In this document: in pieces, positions 51,625 through 64,000 of the stretch
How the letters are laid out: every line of letters starts with the position of its first letter
How positions within the stretch are numbered: the first letter of the stretch is position 1
Assembly (NCBI RefSeq): GCF_018991925.1
Contig: NW_024725521.1
Location: 558,001 to 622,000, forward strand
Direction of reading: 5' to 3'
DNA: 64,000 nt
From: Homarus americanus
Lineage: Eukaryota > Arthropoda > Malacostraca > Decapoda > Nephropidae
The notes under the pieces: generated by a model
The model's database searches: none
Told to the model about the DNA's origin: nothing
The model's input: the letters and a program-made list of their open reading frames with translations, nothing else
Program-made: the position numbers and the translations under genes

Positions 51625-53825
51625 GTAAGCCCGGCGTATATTTACCAATATCTGGGGCGTATAGCTCCTCACAATTACCAGAGGTATGCACACGTACAGT
51701 TTAGAGTAATGTTCACAGGCTAGGAGGTATTAAGATCGAATTAGTGCACCGGTTTGGCCATATTGACGGCGTGAAATTTGGGTGCCATTGGGTGTCTGGT
51801 TTGGCTGACGCGGCGATGGTGGTGGTAGTGGTGGATGGCGACCTGCCTCCCCACACTGGATGCTGGATCCCTGCTGGTGTGGTCTTGATACCCCACAGTG
51901 CATTTATAAACTCTTACTAATATCGGCACAAATTCTGAAGACGCTTAAAGGGTTGTTCAATAGGCAAAACCTTGGTTATGTGGTACGTGCTGGTTGCCAT
52001 TTGTGGTATGGTGGTGTTCATCAGATGGTAAGTGGTGAACTCGATCGGTAAAACTCTAGGAAAGTCTCTACAAGTGAATTTGAAATAAAATGACGTTATA
52101 AGTGTGATGTGAGTTTATTTATCTTTTTTTTTTAAGGATACACTTCAACTCGATAAAAATAAAAAAGATGACCGCCTCGGGGCAGTAAGGTTGGCGCAAG
52201 GTATTGTGGGTGTGATGAAATTGGTAGCCGTAATACCTGCATAAGAAACCAATTAATATGTGCAAATATGGTATTGATGACAATATTGACGTTTTCTGAA
52301 GTATGCTGTGTCACCCTTAAGTTCTTGACGTCACATTTTTCAGTGGTGTGTGTTCGTGTGTGAAATCTCTCACCGTTAAAAACTTTCGAAACAGTGTTAT
52401 ATTAAATAAGAAAGGAAAATATATATATTCGTTCGTGTTCAAATGTAGACTGCCAGTGCACCTTGTGGCCACACATCCACTAGTTTTCAATGACCAAAAA
52501 CCAACATTTGGTTTGTGTTTGCAAACGAAATGGAAAATGAAATCTGAGCACACAGAAGAAAAAAAATTGTGGTGAGGTAAATATTTTTGAAAGAGGGAGT
52601 GGTGGTGGTTGGTCGGGGTGGACGGCCGGCACCTGCCAGCCTGGTGCCGTGGGGTGGTGGTACTGCACCCTCGCCTTGCCTTATTACCACTCCACCAGAT
52701 GTACGCCAATTATCAACTTTCCTGGGCATTACCACGTACTCCCATGATGAATACGATTAAAGTATTGTTGATTTCTGCGTTGAGTGATTAAATTGGGATG
52801 GATTTGATGAAGTCTGTCGTGTTTAAGAGAATTTAAGCTCCCGGTGATTGTGCAATGTGTTCAGTTTATGCCCGTGTGTGGCTGTACAGGTTACCCACCT
52901 CAGGCTTATCGTAAGTGGACAATGGAAAAAGTAAGTGTGCAGATAGAAAACGATTGGTATGAACAGTGAAACAAAAAAACGAATAATTGGAATTCGTTCT
53001 TAATGAAAATAATGATGAAAAGCTAAAAGTTGCAGTGATAATATTGACCCCTGTAATATTAAGTGTTAGTGAGGACCTTATATGCTTGTTCAAGGTTCTG
53101 CGTAATAGTGGAGTTATTGCTCAAGTCTGTGCAAGGTGTGAATTTTAATTATGGTGTTCGTGAAGCAGATGAATAGGGTGCCTTTCGTTCCCTGAGAAGC
53201 GTTGATAAGTGATCATTGTTAGATGGTGATAAGTGGCCAGTAATTATTTGGTTTTAATAACGTTATGAGAACTGTAGAGTAGTGTTATTTTTTTATTTAT
53301 GATGACGCTGTGATTGGTAATCCCTGGTGATGGTCACCACGAGTGAGAGTCGGTCAGTGTTACAGTATTGATTGATGTTCACCAACCTGCCAGGACGAGC
53401 TAGGTAGATAGCTTCACCATACATCGTACGTCTGCAACTTGGTGGGGGAAATAGGGTAGCTGGCTCTTGTGGCTTGGTGACAGAGTCCATGATACAAGGC
53501 CTTTTTCTGTTGACAGGGAAACATTCGTGGTGATAACCTAGTGTTATATAATGTCCTGGTGATTTAGATCGATGGGTAGATCTGATATGGCGGCGATGTA
53601 CTGTGGCAAATTACCACAGTAGGTCGACTTTAGCACCTTTGTTGAAAGGGAATAGTGCTGAACTGGCTTGCGAGAGGTCATGTGGCTCTGGTTCAACTTT
53701 TACGATAGGTCAGATAGAAGTGACATGCCTTACTCAGAATTGATCAGCCACGTTGCTTTAAGACCCGCCACCGAATTATGAATGATTTACACCCGCTATC
53801 TCACTGTGTCTGTGTGGTGTAGACC
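51625..53825. other. Non-coding sequence, possible first intron
   Basis: No exon, RNA gene or element is supported. A GC-richer patch at 52590-52700 has a plus and a minus short frame, neither recognisable. Confidence 0.4.
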
Positions 53826-54115
53826 CATTATGTGTATGTGGTGTAGGCCCATTTTGTCATTATTGGGTGAAAGTCCTTTACGTCGTTATATGGTGTAGGG
53901 CCATTACGACTTGTGTTGGCCCATTACGACTTGTGTTGGCCCCTTACGGGTTGTGTTGGTCCATTACGTCTTGTGTTGGTTCATTGTCTGGAAGTTGGTT
54001 CATTGTCTGGTGTTGGCTCATTGTATTGTGTAGGCCCAATATGTCTTTATATAGCATAGTCCCTTTATGTACTAGTGTAGGCCCATTATGCCTTTATGTA
54101 GTGTAGTTCCATTTT
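53826..54115 (+). repeat. Degenerate minisatellite, unit about 20-24 bp
   Basis: About twelve units around gtgtaggcccattatgtc and ttgtgttggcccattacg. 54116-55480 has no further feature except acgg/gata short runs near 54262-54285. Confidence 0.75.
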
Positions 54116-55479
54116 CTATCTCTATGTGACCAGTTTTAGCCGTTAACTGCACCTCTGTCAAGATATGGAATTCAGTCTTCTTGGACATAACAACGCCTAG
54201 AAATGAGTTACCAGGAATAGGTTGGGTGGAGTCGCGTGACAAGGACGGTCACGGACTGACGGACGGACGGATAGATAGATATCAATACATTGACATTGTT
54301 AAGAGGCTTATTGACATGAAGGCAAAGATATGCTGTGCTTTTGGCATGGTCTGAGTGATGATTTAGTAACGGGACTGTTTTAAGGGGTCATAGATGGCAA
54401 GATTCTGTTATGGAAACCTCTTGTGTATACGCGTGTGAAGGCGCTTAGTGTGGGTGGGCGTAGAAATCAATGGTCTGTCAACTTTGAACCTCCTAGATTT
54501 TTGTATATATTTTAAATGCAGTGCTCCTCTTTGTTTATTGTTTTTATGCCCGTACATAAACAGCTTTATAGACCTTTAAAAGTTTATAGAAGCAGCGTCT
54601 TGCCAATTTCGAACCCCTGATGTGACCCTTCCAAACAGATCTTGAGGCGCCATAACTGTCAAGTAAATCGCTATCTACATTACCTCCATGTCAAATGAGA
54701 TGATAGTGATATGAGCTGAATGACGGTGAAGTGCAAGGAGACATGAAGGTCAGTCGCAGGATGAGTGATCGTGACATGACCTTTATGGGGAGGGGGGTAA
54801 TTCACCAGCGACTTAGTGAGGTCATTTGGTTGAGACAGGTCACGCAAAGGAGACAACCCGGCCTTAATAACAGGTCTACTGAGTGTGACAGCTGGTAGTG
54901 ACGGGTTATGTGTTGGTGGGCCGGATTTATTGTATTGATAACTTATAAGTGAAGTGGTAGTGACACATTGCTAGTACAGTACGTAAAAATGGTTGTGACT
55001 AAGTGGCAGTGACATTACTTAATGGTACAGTGGTTGTGGCGTTTCTGAATTACAAGACAAGTAAAAGGGACTACGTACTTGATTATAAGTAACGTGATAG
55101 TGATAATACTTAATAAGGTAATTATATAGGACAAACCCGCGGGCGAAATTGATTGAAAACAATTATAAAAACGCCGGATTTTCATTGTTATATTATAGTG
55201 GACACTGTTGTTGTTTGTGGAAATTTTTTATAAAACGGATATTTTAAAAATAAATGCTACTTAACATTTGTGGTTATTACGAACAGACCTAACCAACCAA
55301 ACCAAATAAACGTACCTAATCTGACCTGACCCAACTTCCCTGGTACATTAAACAGAAAGAACTTACTATAATATGGTGAAGTTTGAGGCATTTCTGGACG
55401 TTAGATGATATGGCCGCATTGGCGCTATGCAGCCCGGCGGGTTAGTCCTAGATACTAACCCTTAATAATAAGTTGCAGT

Positions 55480-55930
55480 GACATGGCTTAAGTAAAGTGA
55501 TAGTAACGTCTTAATTATATGCAAAGGAATAGTGACTACTTAGTTATAAGTGAAATAGTGACAACTTAAGAACGTATACTGTAAGTAAAGTGATACTGAC
55601 AATACTTAATTGGTAGTGACTGATTATAAGTGATAATGACTACTTAATTTCGAGTAAAGTGGTAGTGATAACCTGATTCATGGTAGTAACTTATTAGGCT
55701 AAGTGTTAATTGGCAACGCCACCTTAGTTGTGAGTGAATTGGTCAGGTCAGGTGTTAATGTTATAACGCTGAGTCCGGTTGGCAATGACCTGACGAGTTG
55801 TTTTGCCATTATCACCTGATAATGGCAAAACAACTCGTAAAGTCAGTTGGCAGTGACCTGACATTTAGGAGTACCTTGGTCAGGTCAGGTGTTATTGGCA
55901 TCACAACACCAAGTTAAATGGCAGTGACCT
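55480..55930 (+). repeat. Degenerate repeat of gtgac-containing units
   Basis: Recurring words such as ttggcagtgacctgac, aagtgatagtgac and ggtcaggtcaggtgttaat at irregular spacing of roughly 40-130 bp. It encloses the perfect hairpin at 55793-55838. Confidence 0.5.
55793..55838. repeat. Perfect hairpin, 22-bp arms, 2-bp loop
   Basis: The arm at 55793-55814 (acgagttgttttgccattat then ca) is exactly complementary to 55817-55838, with a loop of only cc. The arm sequence was not seen elsewhere in the window. Confidence 0.9.
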
Positions 55931-56084
55931 GGCTTTTATTATGGAGGGAAGATAAAGGTTAACAGTAGTTTAGGTACACGTGTACTCTGATAATCGCCGT
56001 GCACTTGTTGATAACGCCATCATTGTGGGCATGCAGGGGGTCGCGGGATGTAGATGGACCTGGCGCTACTGACTTGACGTAAGA

Positions 56085-56225
56085 ATGGTGGAAACTGCAG
56101 TGGGCCTAGTGTACTGTTTATGCTGTTCAGCCTATATTTGAAACTTCGTGTTAGTTTTCAAGTCGGTGTATACCTATCTCACGCCAATTTAAAACCATTG
56201 CTACGAGTTTGGTTATGAGTGAGGT
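56085..56225 (-). pseudogene. Old LINE 3'-end remnant
   Basis: gtggaaactgcagtgggcct and aaaccattgctacgagtttg match gaggaaactgcagcaggcct and aaaccattgttacgagttcg of the copy at 39975-40345. The middle part is strongly diverged. 56226-57955 shows no other feature. Confidence 0.6.
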
Positions 56226-57959
56226 CATGTTATTTGCACCCTCTCGCGAGGTCATGTAATCTCTCCCACCACCACGCGTAACACCCCTACCTCTGCTTTC
56301 TTTTCAATCAGTCGAAGTTTGTCCTTCGGAAATCTGGGACTTTGGTTGTATTTTCCTTGAGACTGACACCCAACTTAGGCAGCACTAAATACGCATCTTT
56401 TACTTCCCCACAACTGCAAGGTATGGCGAGCTTGATGCTGGTGATTACAGCTGGGTCTCGACTCTGTGCCAGAAATGTCCAGGGTTGTTTTAAGCGTACG
56501 TGACCATCCTTACTAAGTAGCTACTGGTTACAGATGCAGGAACGAATATTAGATCAATTTGATGACGTCTTACCCCCGCTGGCTACTTTCCTTTAGTTTA
56601 TTCTGTTCAGATTTTTTCTGATACTTCATCATTTGGCTTTTACGAATGCTTATTGGTGTTAGTGTTGGTGTCATTTTTGTTTATCCGTCTTAATGTTGAT
56701 ACGGTATCCTTTTTATCAACATTCACTTGGTTGTGGATAACGATATGTTTTATAGTTCAGTACTCAATAAACTGTTAATAATACATTAACAAGTATCTAC
56801 TTTGATATCGTATTCAATTATTTTATTTTTCTTACATGTGGGGCCCGCGTTCTCAAAGCTTCGGTCGTACTTGGCAATCTTAAGATGTTGCCATTTGGGA
56901 CGCCATTTTTATTATGCAGGTAAAATGAACCTGTTAGAAACGTCTTTGAATCTACTCACCGTATGAGTTTAAATTATTGACGTAACGAAGCTTTTGAGAA
57001 TCCAGCGTCCCAAATCGAGTAAGTTGAAGTGAAACTTGGCAGGGTGGGTGTGCATGATACCAACAAGTGCCCGCTACCAAGGTGAGGCCCAGTATAAACG
57101 CATCTCTGCCATCACTGAACCGATCTTTTCCACACTTTGTGTACACAGTTCTGGGATCGGGAGGAGTTGAGCAGTTTGTTCCAAGGGAGGTAGACCGTTA
57201 AGAACGTAGACGAGCGAATAGGAAATTGGAAAGAGAATTAGCTGAAAGAAGATATATGGGTATTTAGTAATGTGATTTGACCGGGCTTCCCGACGGAATA
57301 ACCATCGGCTATTTGACTGGGACTTGCGAGGATTGTAATGATTTTAATGGGAGTCTGGTCAGGATGGTTGTGGGCATTACACTAGTCATTACACTATTAT
57401 TAAAAAATTGAATGCTTTATCACTATCATCACTAATCGTCTTTTGATACTCCAAGATATCCCACTCTCTCATGGACATATGTATATTTTGCATTATTTCT
57501 ATTTGATCGATTTTTTCTAATAGTTATAGATTATCAATAAAATAATATGTATATTTATCTGTGGCTAGAATTAATTAGTTTTATGTTTGATCTCTGTCAA
57601 ATAACCAGATGTTGTTCGACCGGATACCGGTAAAATAACCCTTACCATCTAGTAAAACCGTCATGCAAATACATATAGATTCAGCATGAACAAAAATAAC
57701 AGTACAGCACAGAAAATGATGAACAGAAATAGCAACACATGAATAAATAATACTGTACATTGAAAGATTACAAAAGACAAATACATTGAAGTAAGATTAT
57801 AGTGAAATATAGAAAATACAAAGGAATACAGTCGAAGATTAAATGATAAAGTACTGTACATAGTAAAATAAAAAGAATAACTCAGGATAACATTGAAAAT
57901 ACGACACAAGAGGAGAAAAGATTGAAGATTTTGTGCTTTTATACATACAGTGCAATAAA

Positions 57960-58390
57960 TATCAGTTAGTATTATATCTTATTAATGTTATCTTTGGCTT
58001 TTATTTATCAGTGTTATTGTTATCTTTAGCCTGTATTAATCAGTGTCATGTTACTCTTACCACTTGCTTTTATTTATCAGTATCTTATTAGTAATTGTTA
58101 TCTCTGACTCTATTTTATTTATCAGTTTCTTATTGTTGTCTCTGACTTCTATTTGTCATTTGATTATTGTGAACTCTGGCTTTTATGTATCAGTACTGTA
58201 GTATCATATTACTGTTGTACTGTTATCTCTTCTCTGGGATTTGTTATAATTTTATTGTTATTAGTAGCTTCGTGTTATTGTGGGCTTTTATTATTTATTG
58301 GTTTGTATGTTAGTATTGTGATCTTTGGCTTTTACTTATTTCAGTTACTGTCTGATTGCTTTTATCTTATAGCTGTTGTCTCTGCCTGAG
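57960..58390 (+). repeat. Degenerate repeat around tttatttatcagtgttattg
   Basis: About ten irregular units combining tttatttatcag and ttgttatctctggc. Hydrophobic short frames across it are artefacts. Confidence 0.55.
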
Positions 58391-59364
58391 GAACATAGAA
58401 TCTGTGTATCCTTCTTTCCTTTCTTCTATAAGTTCATCCATCTATCTAACTTGCCGTCATCCGCTTTTCCATTTGTTTGTCAGTCGGTGTCCTTTCATCT
58501 CTCATGTTTTGCACAACCGTAGATACTTAGAGTGTGATGATACACAAGGAAATAATTCTCCACCGAAATTATAATTGATGGAAATCATGTACAGTACTAC
58601 AGTATTCTGAAATATGGCAAATTCAGAAGGTTGCAAGGGCTTGAAGTGTGTACAGTACTGTAAAACTATTTTTTAAAACATGCAGTATTACAGTATGAAC
58701 TGATGATTGTCAGCCTTTTTTCTCATTTTTTCTGCTCACAAAATTTTGCCTCCCTAATGGTTAAAGTTGGTATTCTGAAATTTGGTACAGTCTGTAGAGT
58801 GCTACTAGAGGATAGTGCACTTAAAATAATGTTTGAAAAAATCACTGGCATGTTTATGGCCACTTTCTTTTGTGCTATCTGAGACATATTTTACTATAGA
58901 CTTCAGTTTCTTTTTAACCAAGAGTAATTCAACTTTAGTTTTATAATACTGTATTGACATTCAATATTTTACTGAATCATAAATTAGTATAAGTCACTCT
59001 TACACACTGTGAGGATGTAAATAATTTCTTCACTCTTGTTAAGTGGCTGAGATAAATTTGTCAGTGACAAGGTAACATATAGTGTTGCCGTCACAGCTTG
59101 TTTATATCAGTGAGATAGTTTTCTCCAATATTTTGATTTTATAACCATGAGGTATCCTCAAGTCTGATAATGTTGATATCTTAGCTGGTTCCTCTCGAGG
59201 ATACTTAAATGTATATCGTTGTGCAGTGATCTGCTTATACTGGTTGTGTTGTCTATGGTATTAATGATTGCTTGTACTGTACATAAGAGCTATGTGACAT
59301 AGTTCACATGATAATGACAAGACTTGATGATAGCTTATGTGATACTGTACTGTACCTTTATATG

Positions 59365-59580
59365 GTTAATGTGGCAGTGAAATGACCCAACTTGATTGGT
59401 GATGTGGCAGAGAAATATCCTGAATAGTTGTGTGGCAGTGAAATGACCTTGATGATTGATGTGGCAGTGAAATGAAAAACAGGATTTATAATAGGGCAGT
59501 GAGATGAACTTATTAATTTGCTATTTTGTGGTGAATTGATCTCTGTTATTGGTGATGTGGCAGTGAAAATTATTATGTAG
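59365..59580 (+). repeat. Degenerate minisatellite, gatgtggcagtgaaatgacc
   Basis: About six units spaced 25-50 bp apart, each with tggcagtgaaatga or a close variant. 58391-59364 holds only AT-rich sequence. Confidence 0.65.
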
Positions 59581-59675
59581 GGGAAGCATTACTGTAGGAG
59601 CATTATATAGGTGATGTGATACTGTAGGTGAAGTGTTACTGTTGGTGTAGTGTTAGGTGAAGGTGATAAGGGGTA

Positions 59676-60030
<355 letters not shown>

Positions 60031-61165
60031 GAGAACACCAGAGCCAGGCTGGTGTAACAGAAAAGTATTATCAAGAAAGCACCGGACACCACTCTCGCCA
60101 TCACCCCAATCTGGGAATTCAATCTTTTGTGAAGCTGCACGTGTTGTACCCGGTGATGATGACCCTCTTACAGTCTTATTGGTGTAGCGATCAATTACTT
60201 GGGTTTTCAATGTCTATCTTCGCATGAAAACACTAACAACACTAATTATATCAATCAGCCGGGGTCAGGATAGGCGGGTGTTAGGTTGACTAGGTATTGC
60301 TGAATGTATTTTTTCGTTATCTTAGCATAGCAGTTCCTGCCACAGATTCCCCCAAACTTGTGTGTTAGGTTTTTACTCCAACTGAGGTGTAAAAACAGCC
60401 AGGAGCTTGATTCACGACTGTTCTCCCCGGGCCAGCTGTACAATAATGATCTCTACCTTTAACTCAACCTTAAACTCGGTAAGGAGCTTCACCTCACGCG
60501 TGGTGAGGTTCACGTTCTTTAGTTAGGCCTAATGGAAATCTTAAGTTTTGGTTCGTAAACCAGAATTATATTTATAACAACATTGACCTTAACTTTTCAC
60601 GGTGTCATAAAATCACCAGAGAACTTGTGCTTAGTCAAGGTACCAGTGTAGTACCGGCCATCAGTGCATAGAAACTCAATCTCAGGGTCGCACACCTACA
60701 AGGTGATCAAGAACTAGTCATGGACTGCAACAAGCCGCCCTCGGTAAAACTTCCTCTCCGTTTATATATCTTTTCTATGAGTGATATATCCTCTCAATAT
60801 TTGAGTGAGCTGAACCAAGACAACCGGTTTCTATTTCATAGGGGAGACTACCATAAGATATTTTCCTTAGGATACAAATATGAAAATACGTTACAATCAT
60901 CAACAAATCATCCCGCCTCCGCAACCCTCCCCTCCTTCATTACTCATACTTCAATGTTACTCCATTGTGGAATTGTCGCCCCTCTCCCTCAGCATACACA
61001 CCCACAGCTCTTTAAATATAAGGCACACTCCTACCTCTTATCACTTGCTTAACCAATCACGGGTGAGGGCAATTCATAGGTACAGTCTGTCATTTGTGTG
61101 TAGGCGTCCTTGTGTTCACCTGTCTCGTTGGTGTATACTTCCGTGTGTGTGTCTGCCTGTGAGAA
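60031..61165. other. Non-coding sequence with short open frames
   Basis: A 110-codon plus frame at 60720-61052 and a 70-codon minus frame at 59998-60210 exist. Neither shows a domain, and neither has splice or promoter support. I do not call a gene. Confidence 0.4.
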
Positions 61166-61560
61166 GAGCTGTAAGAGTAGTGAGAGTGGGTAAGAGTTGT
61201 GAGAGCAGTAAGAATACGAACAGTAAGAATACGAAGTGAGAGTAAAAGCAGTGGGAGTGGGTAAAAACAGACAGTAAGAGCAGAGAGTGTCACGGCAGTG
61301 GAGGAGTGAGTCGGAGTGTGCAAGAGCAATGGAAGAATAAGTTAAGACCTTTGGAAGTTATTCGTAGTAGTGAGAAGTCGGTGAGAGGGGGGGGAGTGCC
61401 GGGCGAGAGCAGCTAGAGAGTGTGTCGGGTGAGAGGCTCTCGTCCAGCATTCTCTCTCTCGCTGCTCACTGAGAGCAGTGAGAGGGAGAGTGCAGGGTGA
61501 GAGCAGCGACAGAGAGACATTGCCGGGTGATAGCAGTGAGAGGGAGAGTGATATTTACAA
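61166..61560 (+). repeat. Degenerate purine-rich minisatellite (gtgagagcagtgagagg)
   Basis: Irregular gagagcagtgagagggagag and agtaagaatacgaac units. Short inverted words (gagaggctctc near 61430) lie within it. 61561-63850 contains no recognised feature apart from a TTAGG-like run near 63440. Confidence 0.65.
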
Positions 61561-63859
61561 ACGTCCGTTCATTACATTTACACAATAACGTGAAATTTGA
61601 GAGCACATCTAACTCGACCACTTAAGCAGAGACATTTTAAGACGGCGGCCAAGATGTTATTAAGATCAGTGACTCCTCTGTTTTAGGGGTCATGTTAGGG
61701 GTTCTGTGTTGATACGAGAATGTGTTTGGAACTTCCTGTGTTAGAAAGAGAGAGAAAGGAGAGAGATTTTTGGAGCTTCCTGTGTTAGGGTGAGAATATT
61801 CATAGGCCTAAAAATCATTGTCAAGCAAACTTTATCACGTACGAAAATTCAGGTGTGGAGCTGAATTACCGTACGCTTTTAAGGTCAGGGATTCAATTAC
61901 ACGTTCTGTTAACTGAAGTTACTGGGCAGAGCTTTAACGCAGGCCATTGAGAATAAGGAGCCTCAGTGAGTGACGTAATAAAAATAACGATCAGGCGATA
62001 AATGCGTCGAATAATGAATGTTTCCTTTTGTGTTTGTTCCTTGAGTAAATGGGTGAGTAAGAGTGATGGAGGTCATTGTTCACTCTTTGAAAGTGTGAAG
62101 GTGCTTTGAGGTGGTAAGGCGTCACCTTCACCTTGTCGTCACGCGGGTCTGTCTATCTTTATATGACTGTGAGCTTGTTAGTCGCCAACTGGTTTCCCTG
62201 GAAGGCATTACTGTATAGGATTGGTGTCTCTGTCCGTCCACTTTGTCCCCTACGAAGCTAGGATGTGAGGTTTCCCGCACTTGAAATGTCTATTATTAAA
62301 TTTTCACACGCGTAAGTTCTGCTCGTGCTGGCCATATGCGTGTATGTTGTAAACCAGGGAGCTTCACCGTCTGTCATGGTCACCTCTGAGCTGGGACTAT
62401 TCTTACTTTATGTAGGTTAAGGCACTACCATCATACTCTCTCCACCTGAGAATTACTCTGCTTTACTGTACTTGATTTTTAGATCGGTGTTTTATCTGAA
62501 AATTCTGCGTAAACATTCTGGTTCTTACCCAAAGAGGGAGACGTGGTGCTCTTATTGTTTTATGTACTTTTAAGTTCTTCAGCGGTCAAGGTCCTTAATT
62601 AATCACCCTTCACAGTTGAGTATCAAGACAGCAACTATTATAAAATAGAGTTATTCTCTGGTGTAGGAGGGGTGACTTGTGCGTAGGTGAGTAGTAGAAG
62701 TCCCATACTCCCCCCCCCTCTCTCTCCTTGACTTATGTTAGCGTGTTGTGTCACGAGTTGTTCCACCCTTAGCATGTCTGGTCATGTTTGTTTTCCATTG
62801 TTGTAGGTTTTGAGACATAATGAAATTGTTGGTCACTGGAAATTTGTACAGTACAGTATTGTACTCTTACGTTGTGACAAGTAATGATTACATCCCATTC
62901 TTACCGTAATTACCGTATTTGCACATTCTTTATTTTTCCCCACCTTCAAATTAGCACGAGTTAGGTGTCGAAAGTTGAGAAACAAATATTTTGGAACACG
63001 TCGAATTGCAAATAAAGTCGAGTAACTGTCGGTCACAGCGTGTTTTGTTCCAATATCGTGAGAACGTGAAGTATTACCCCTGTATTTGTTATTTCACTAC
63101 TTTGTGTCTTTCTTCTGGGTAAGATTTTGTTTTCATTAGTTCTTGTTTTATAATGGTTTTATCACAATTTATGAAGTTGCCAGACATCACGATATTTTAG
63201 TATTATGTATTATTGAAGTTCACATATTTTAAATTGTAATTAAATTTTGTTTTAATAATCATGGCGAATTTTGTAGCTTATTACCCACATAAAAGGAAAA
63301 AACATTCGATCAGTGCCATACGAAATGCTTTTAAATGGCGACTCTCAGACTGCGACGTTGTCATCTATTAAAGGTAACATGAGCCAACCACATCCAACTT
63401 GCCTAACCTAAGAGCCTTAGAGTAAATATTAACTTAAGTCGGTAAGGTTAGGTAGTTTAGGTTTAGTTGGTTATTTTTTTTTTTACGTGGACGCTCAAGG
63501 ACTGTACCTCAATACCTGTTTCATACTAATGGCAAAATAACAAACATATAATTTCTACAATGAAAATTCACGAGCACAGAAGTGATGGTGCGACAGAAAG
63601 GTACATTAATATATATGTATGTTTTTTTTACACCCCAACTTGGCATATCGAGAATTTGTACCTCCCTACTTGGCTCCAAGTACGTATTTGGCGTTTCTAA
63701 AATTCAAGACAGGATTAAAGCACAATACAGTAATGCAGTATACGAAGTTGTTTTGAGCCCATACCCAAAAATTGCTCGCATTTAGTATCTATCTTGAACC
63801 CCTCAAAAGACATGTTGGTAAAAGGCATAATCGTTCCAGCGTCACTGGTGGTGTTATAA

Positions 63860-64000
63860 GTGCAGTATATTAAGTAACCCAATACATTTGTATGTTACCC
63901 AGTACAATATTATGATACCCAGTACATTATCATGATACACAGTGGCAGTACAGCATTAAGATACCCAGTACATCATAATGTTACCCAGAACAGCATTATG
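63860..64000 (+). repeat. Degenerate tandem repeat running off the window end
   Basis: About six units of 22-30 bp with tacccagtacattat and ttatgatacccagtac. The array continues past position 64000. Confidence 0.75.

Noticed and set aside
60720..61052. A 110-codon plus frame
   Set aside because: Composition like its surroundings, no domain, no splice or promoter support.

Overview
The window reads as nuclear DNA of an arthropod, most likely a decapod crustacean. It is AT-rich and intron-rich, with GT-AG introns of hundreds of bases to several kilobases, TTAGG-like runs, many copies of a TACTGTACAGTA-type word, degraded non-LTR retrotransposons, Tigger/pogo and hAT elements, a tRNA-derived SINE, and very long minisatellites. 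The organism call is an inference from this mix. Nothing prokaryotic (operons, ribosome binding sites, CRISPR) is present.

Two protein genes are recognised with confidence, both on the minus strand. A YIPF1/YIPF2-type Golgi membrane protein gene has seven proposed coding exons from 34641 down to 16723. Nested in its 7.8-kb intron 2, on the same strand, is a nearly intronless ADAT3 gene (24759-25973), the non-catalytic partner of the tRNA adenosine deaminase. Two further genes are seen only as 3' ends, found by joining short open exons with matching splice phases: a plus-strand gene ending at 6312 (exons 4326-4442 and 6031-6312) and a minus-strand gene ending at 10044 (exons 10542-10626 and 10044-10078). 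I could not name either. Near 36.1-36.6 kb lie a heat-shock-type promoter and, separately, a TATA promoter with a possible signal-peptide exon. A GC-rich possible first exon ends at 51624.

Layout: 0-6.4 kb holds an inverted minisatellite pair, LINE scraps, a SINE, a MITE and the 3' end of the plus-strand gene. 6.4-16.7 kb holds a broken LINE, the 3' end of a minus-strand gene, a Tigger element and a fold-back element split by a hAT transposon. 16.7-34.7 kb is the YIPF gene with ADAT3 and several transposons in its introns. 34.7-40 kb is sparse, with promoter-like islands. 40-51 kb is almost wholly tandem repeats: a 19-bp array, a polypurine block, a 40-bp minisatellite array of about 3 kb and a 19-bp array with a 57-bp higher-order period. 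51-64 kb is non-coding, with degenerate minisatellites and a perfect 22-bp-arm hairpin.

The YIPF and ADAT3 products act in different processes (Golgi trafficking and tRNA wobble editing). Their link here is architectural: YIPF exons 1 and 2 and the ADAT3 acceptor are all in phase 0, so a shared leader is possible. Inverted copies of one Tigger-derived repeat also flank YIPF exon 2. The very long open frames in 41-46 kb are translations of tandem repeats, not genes.
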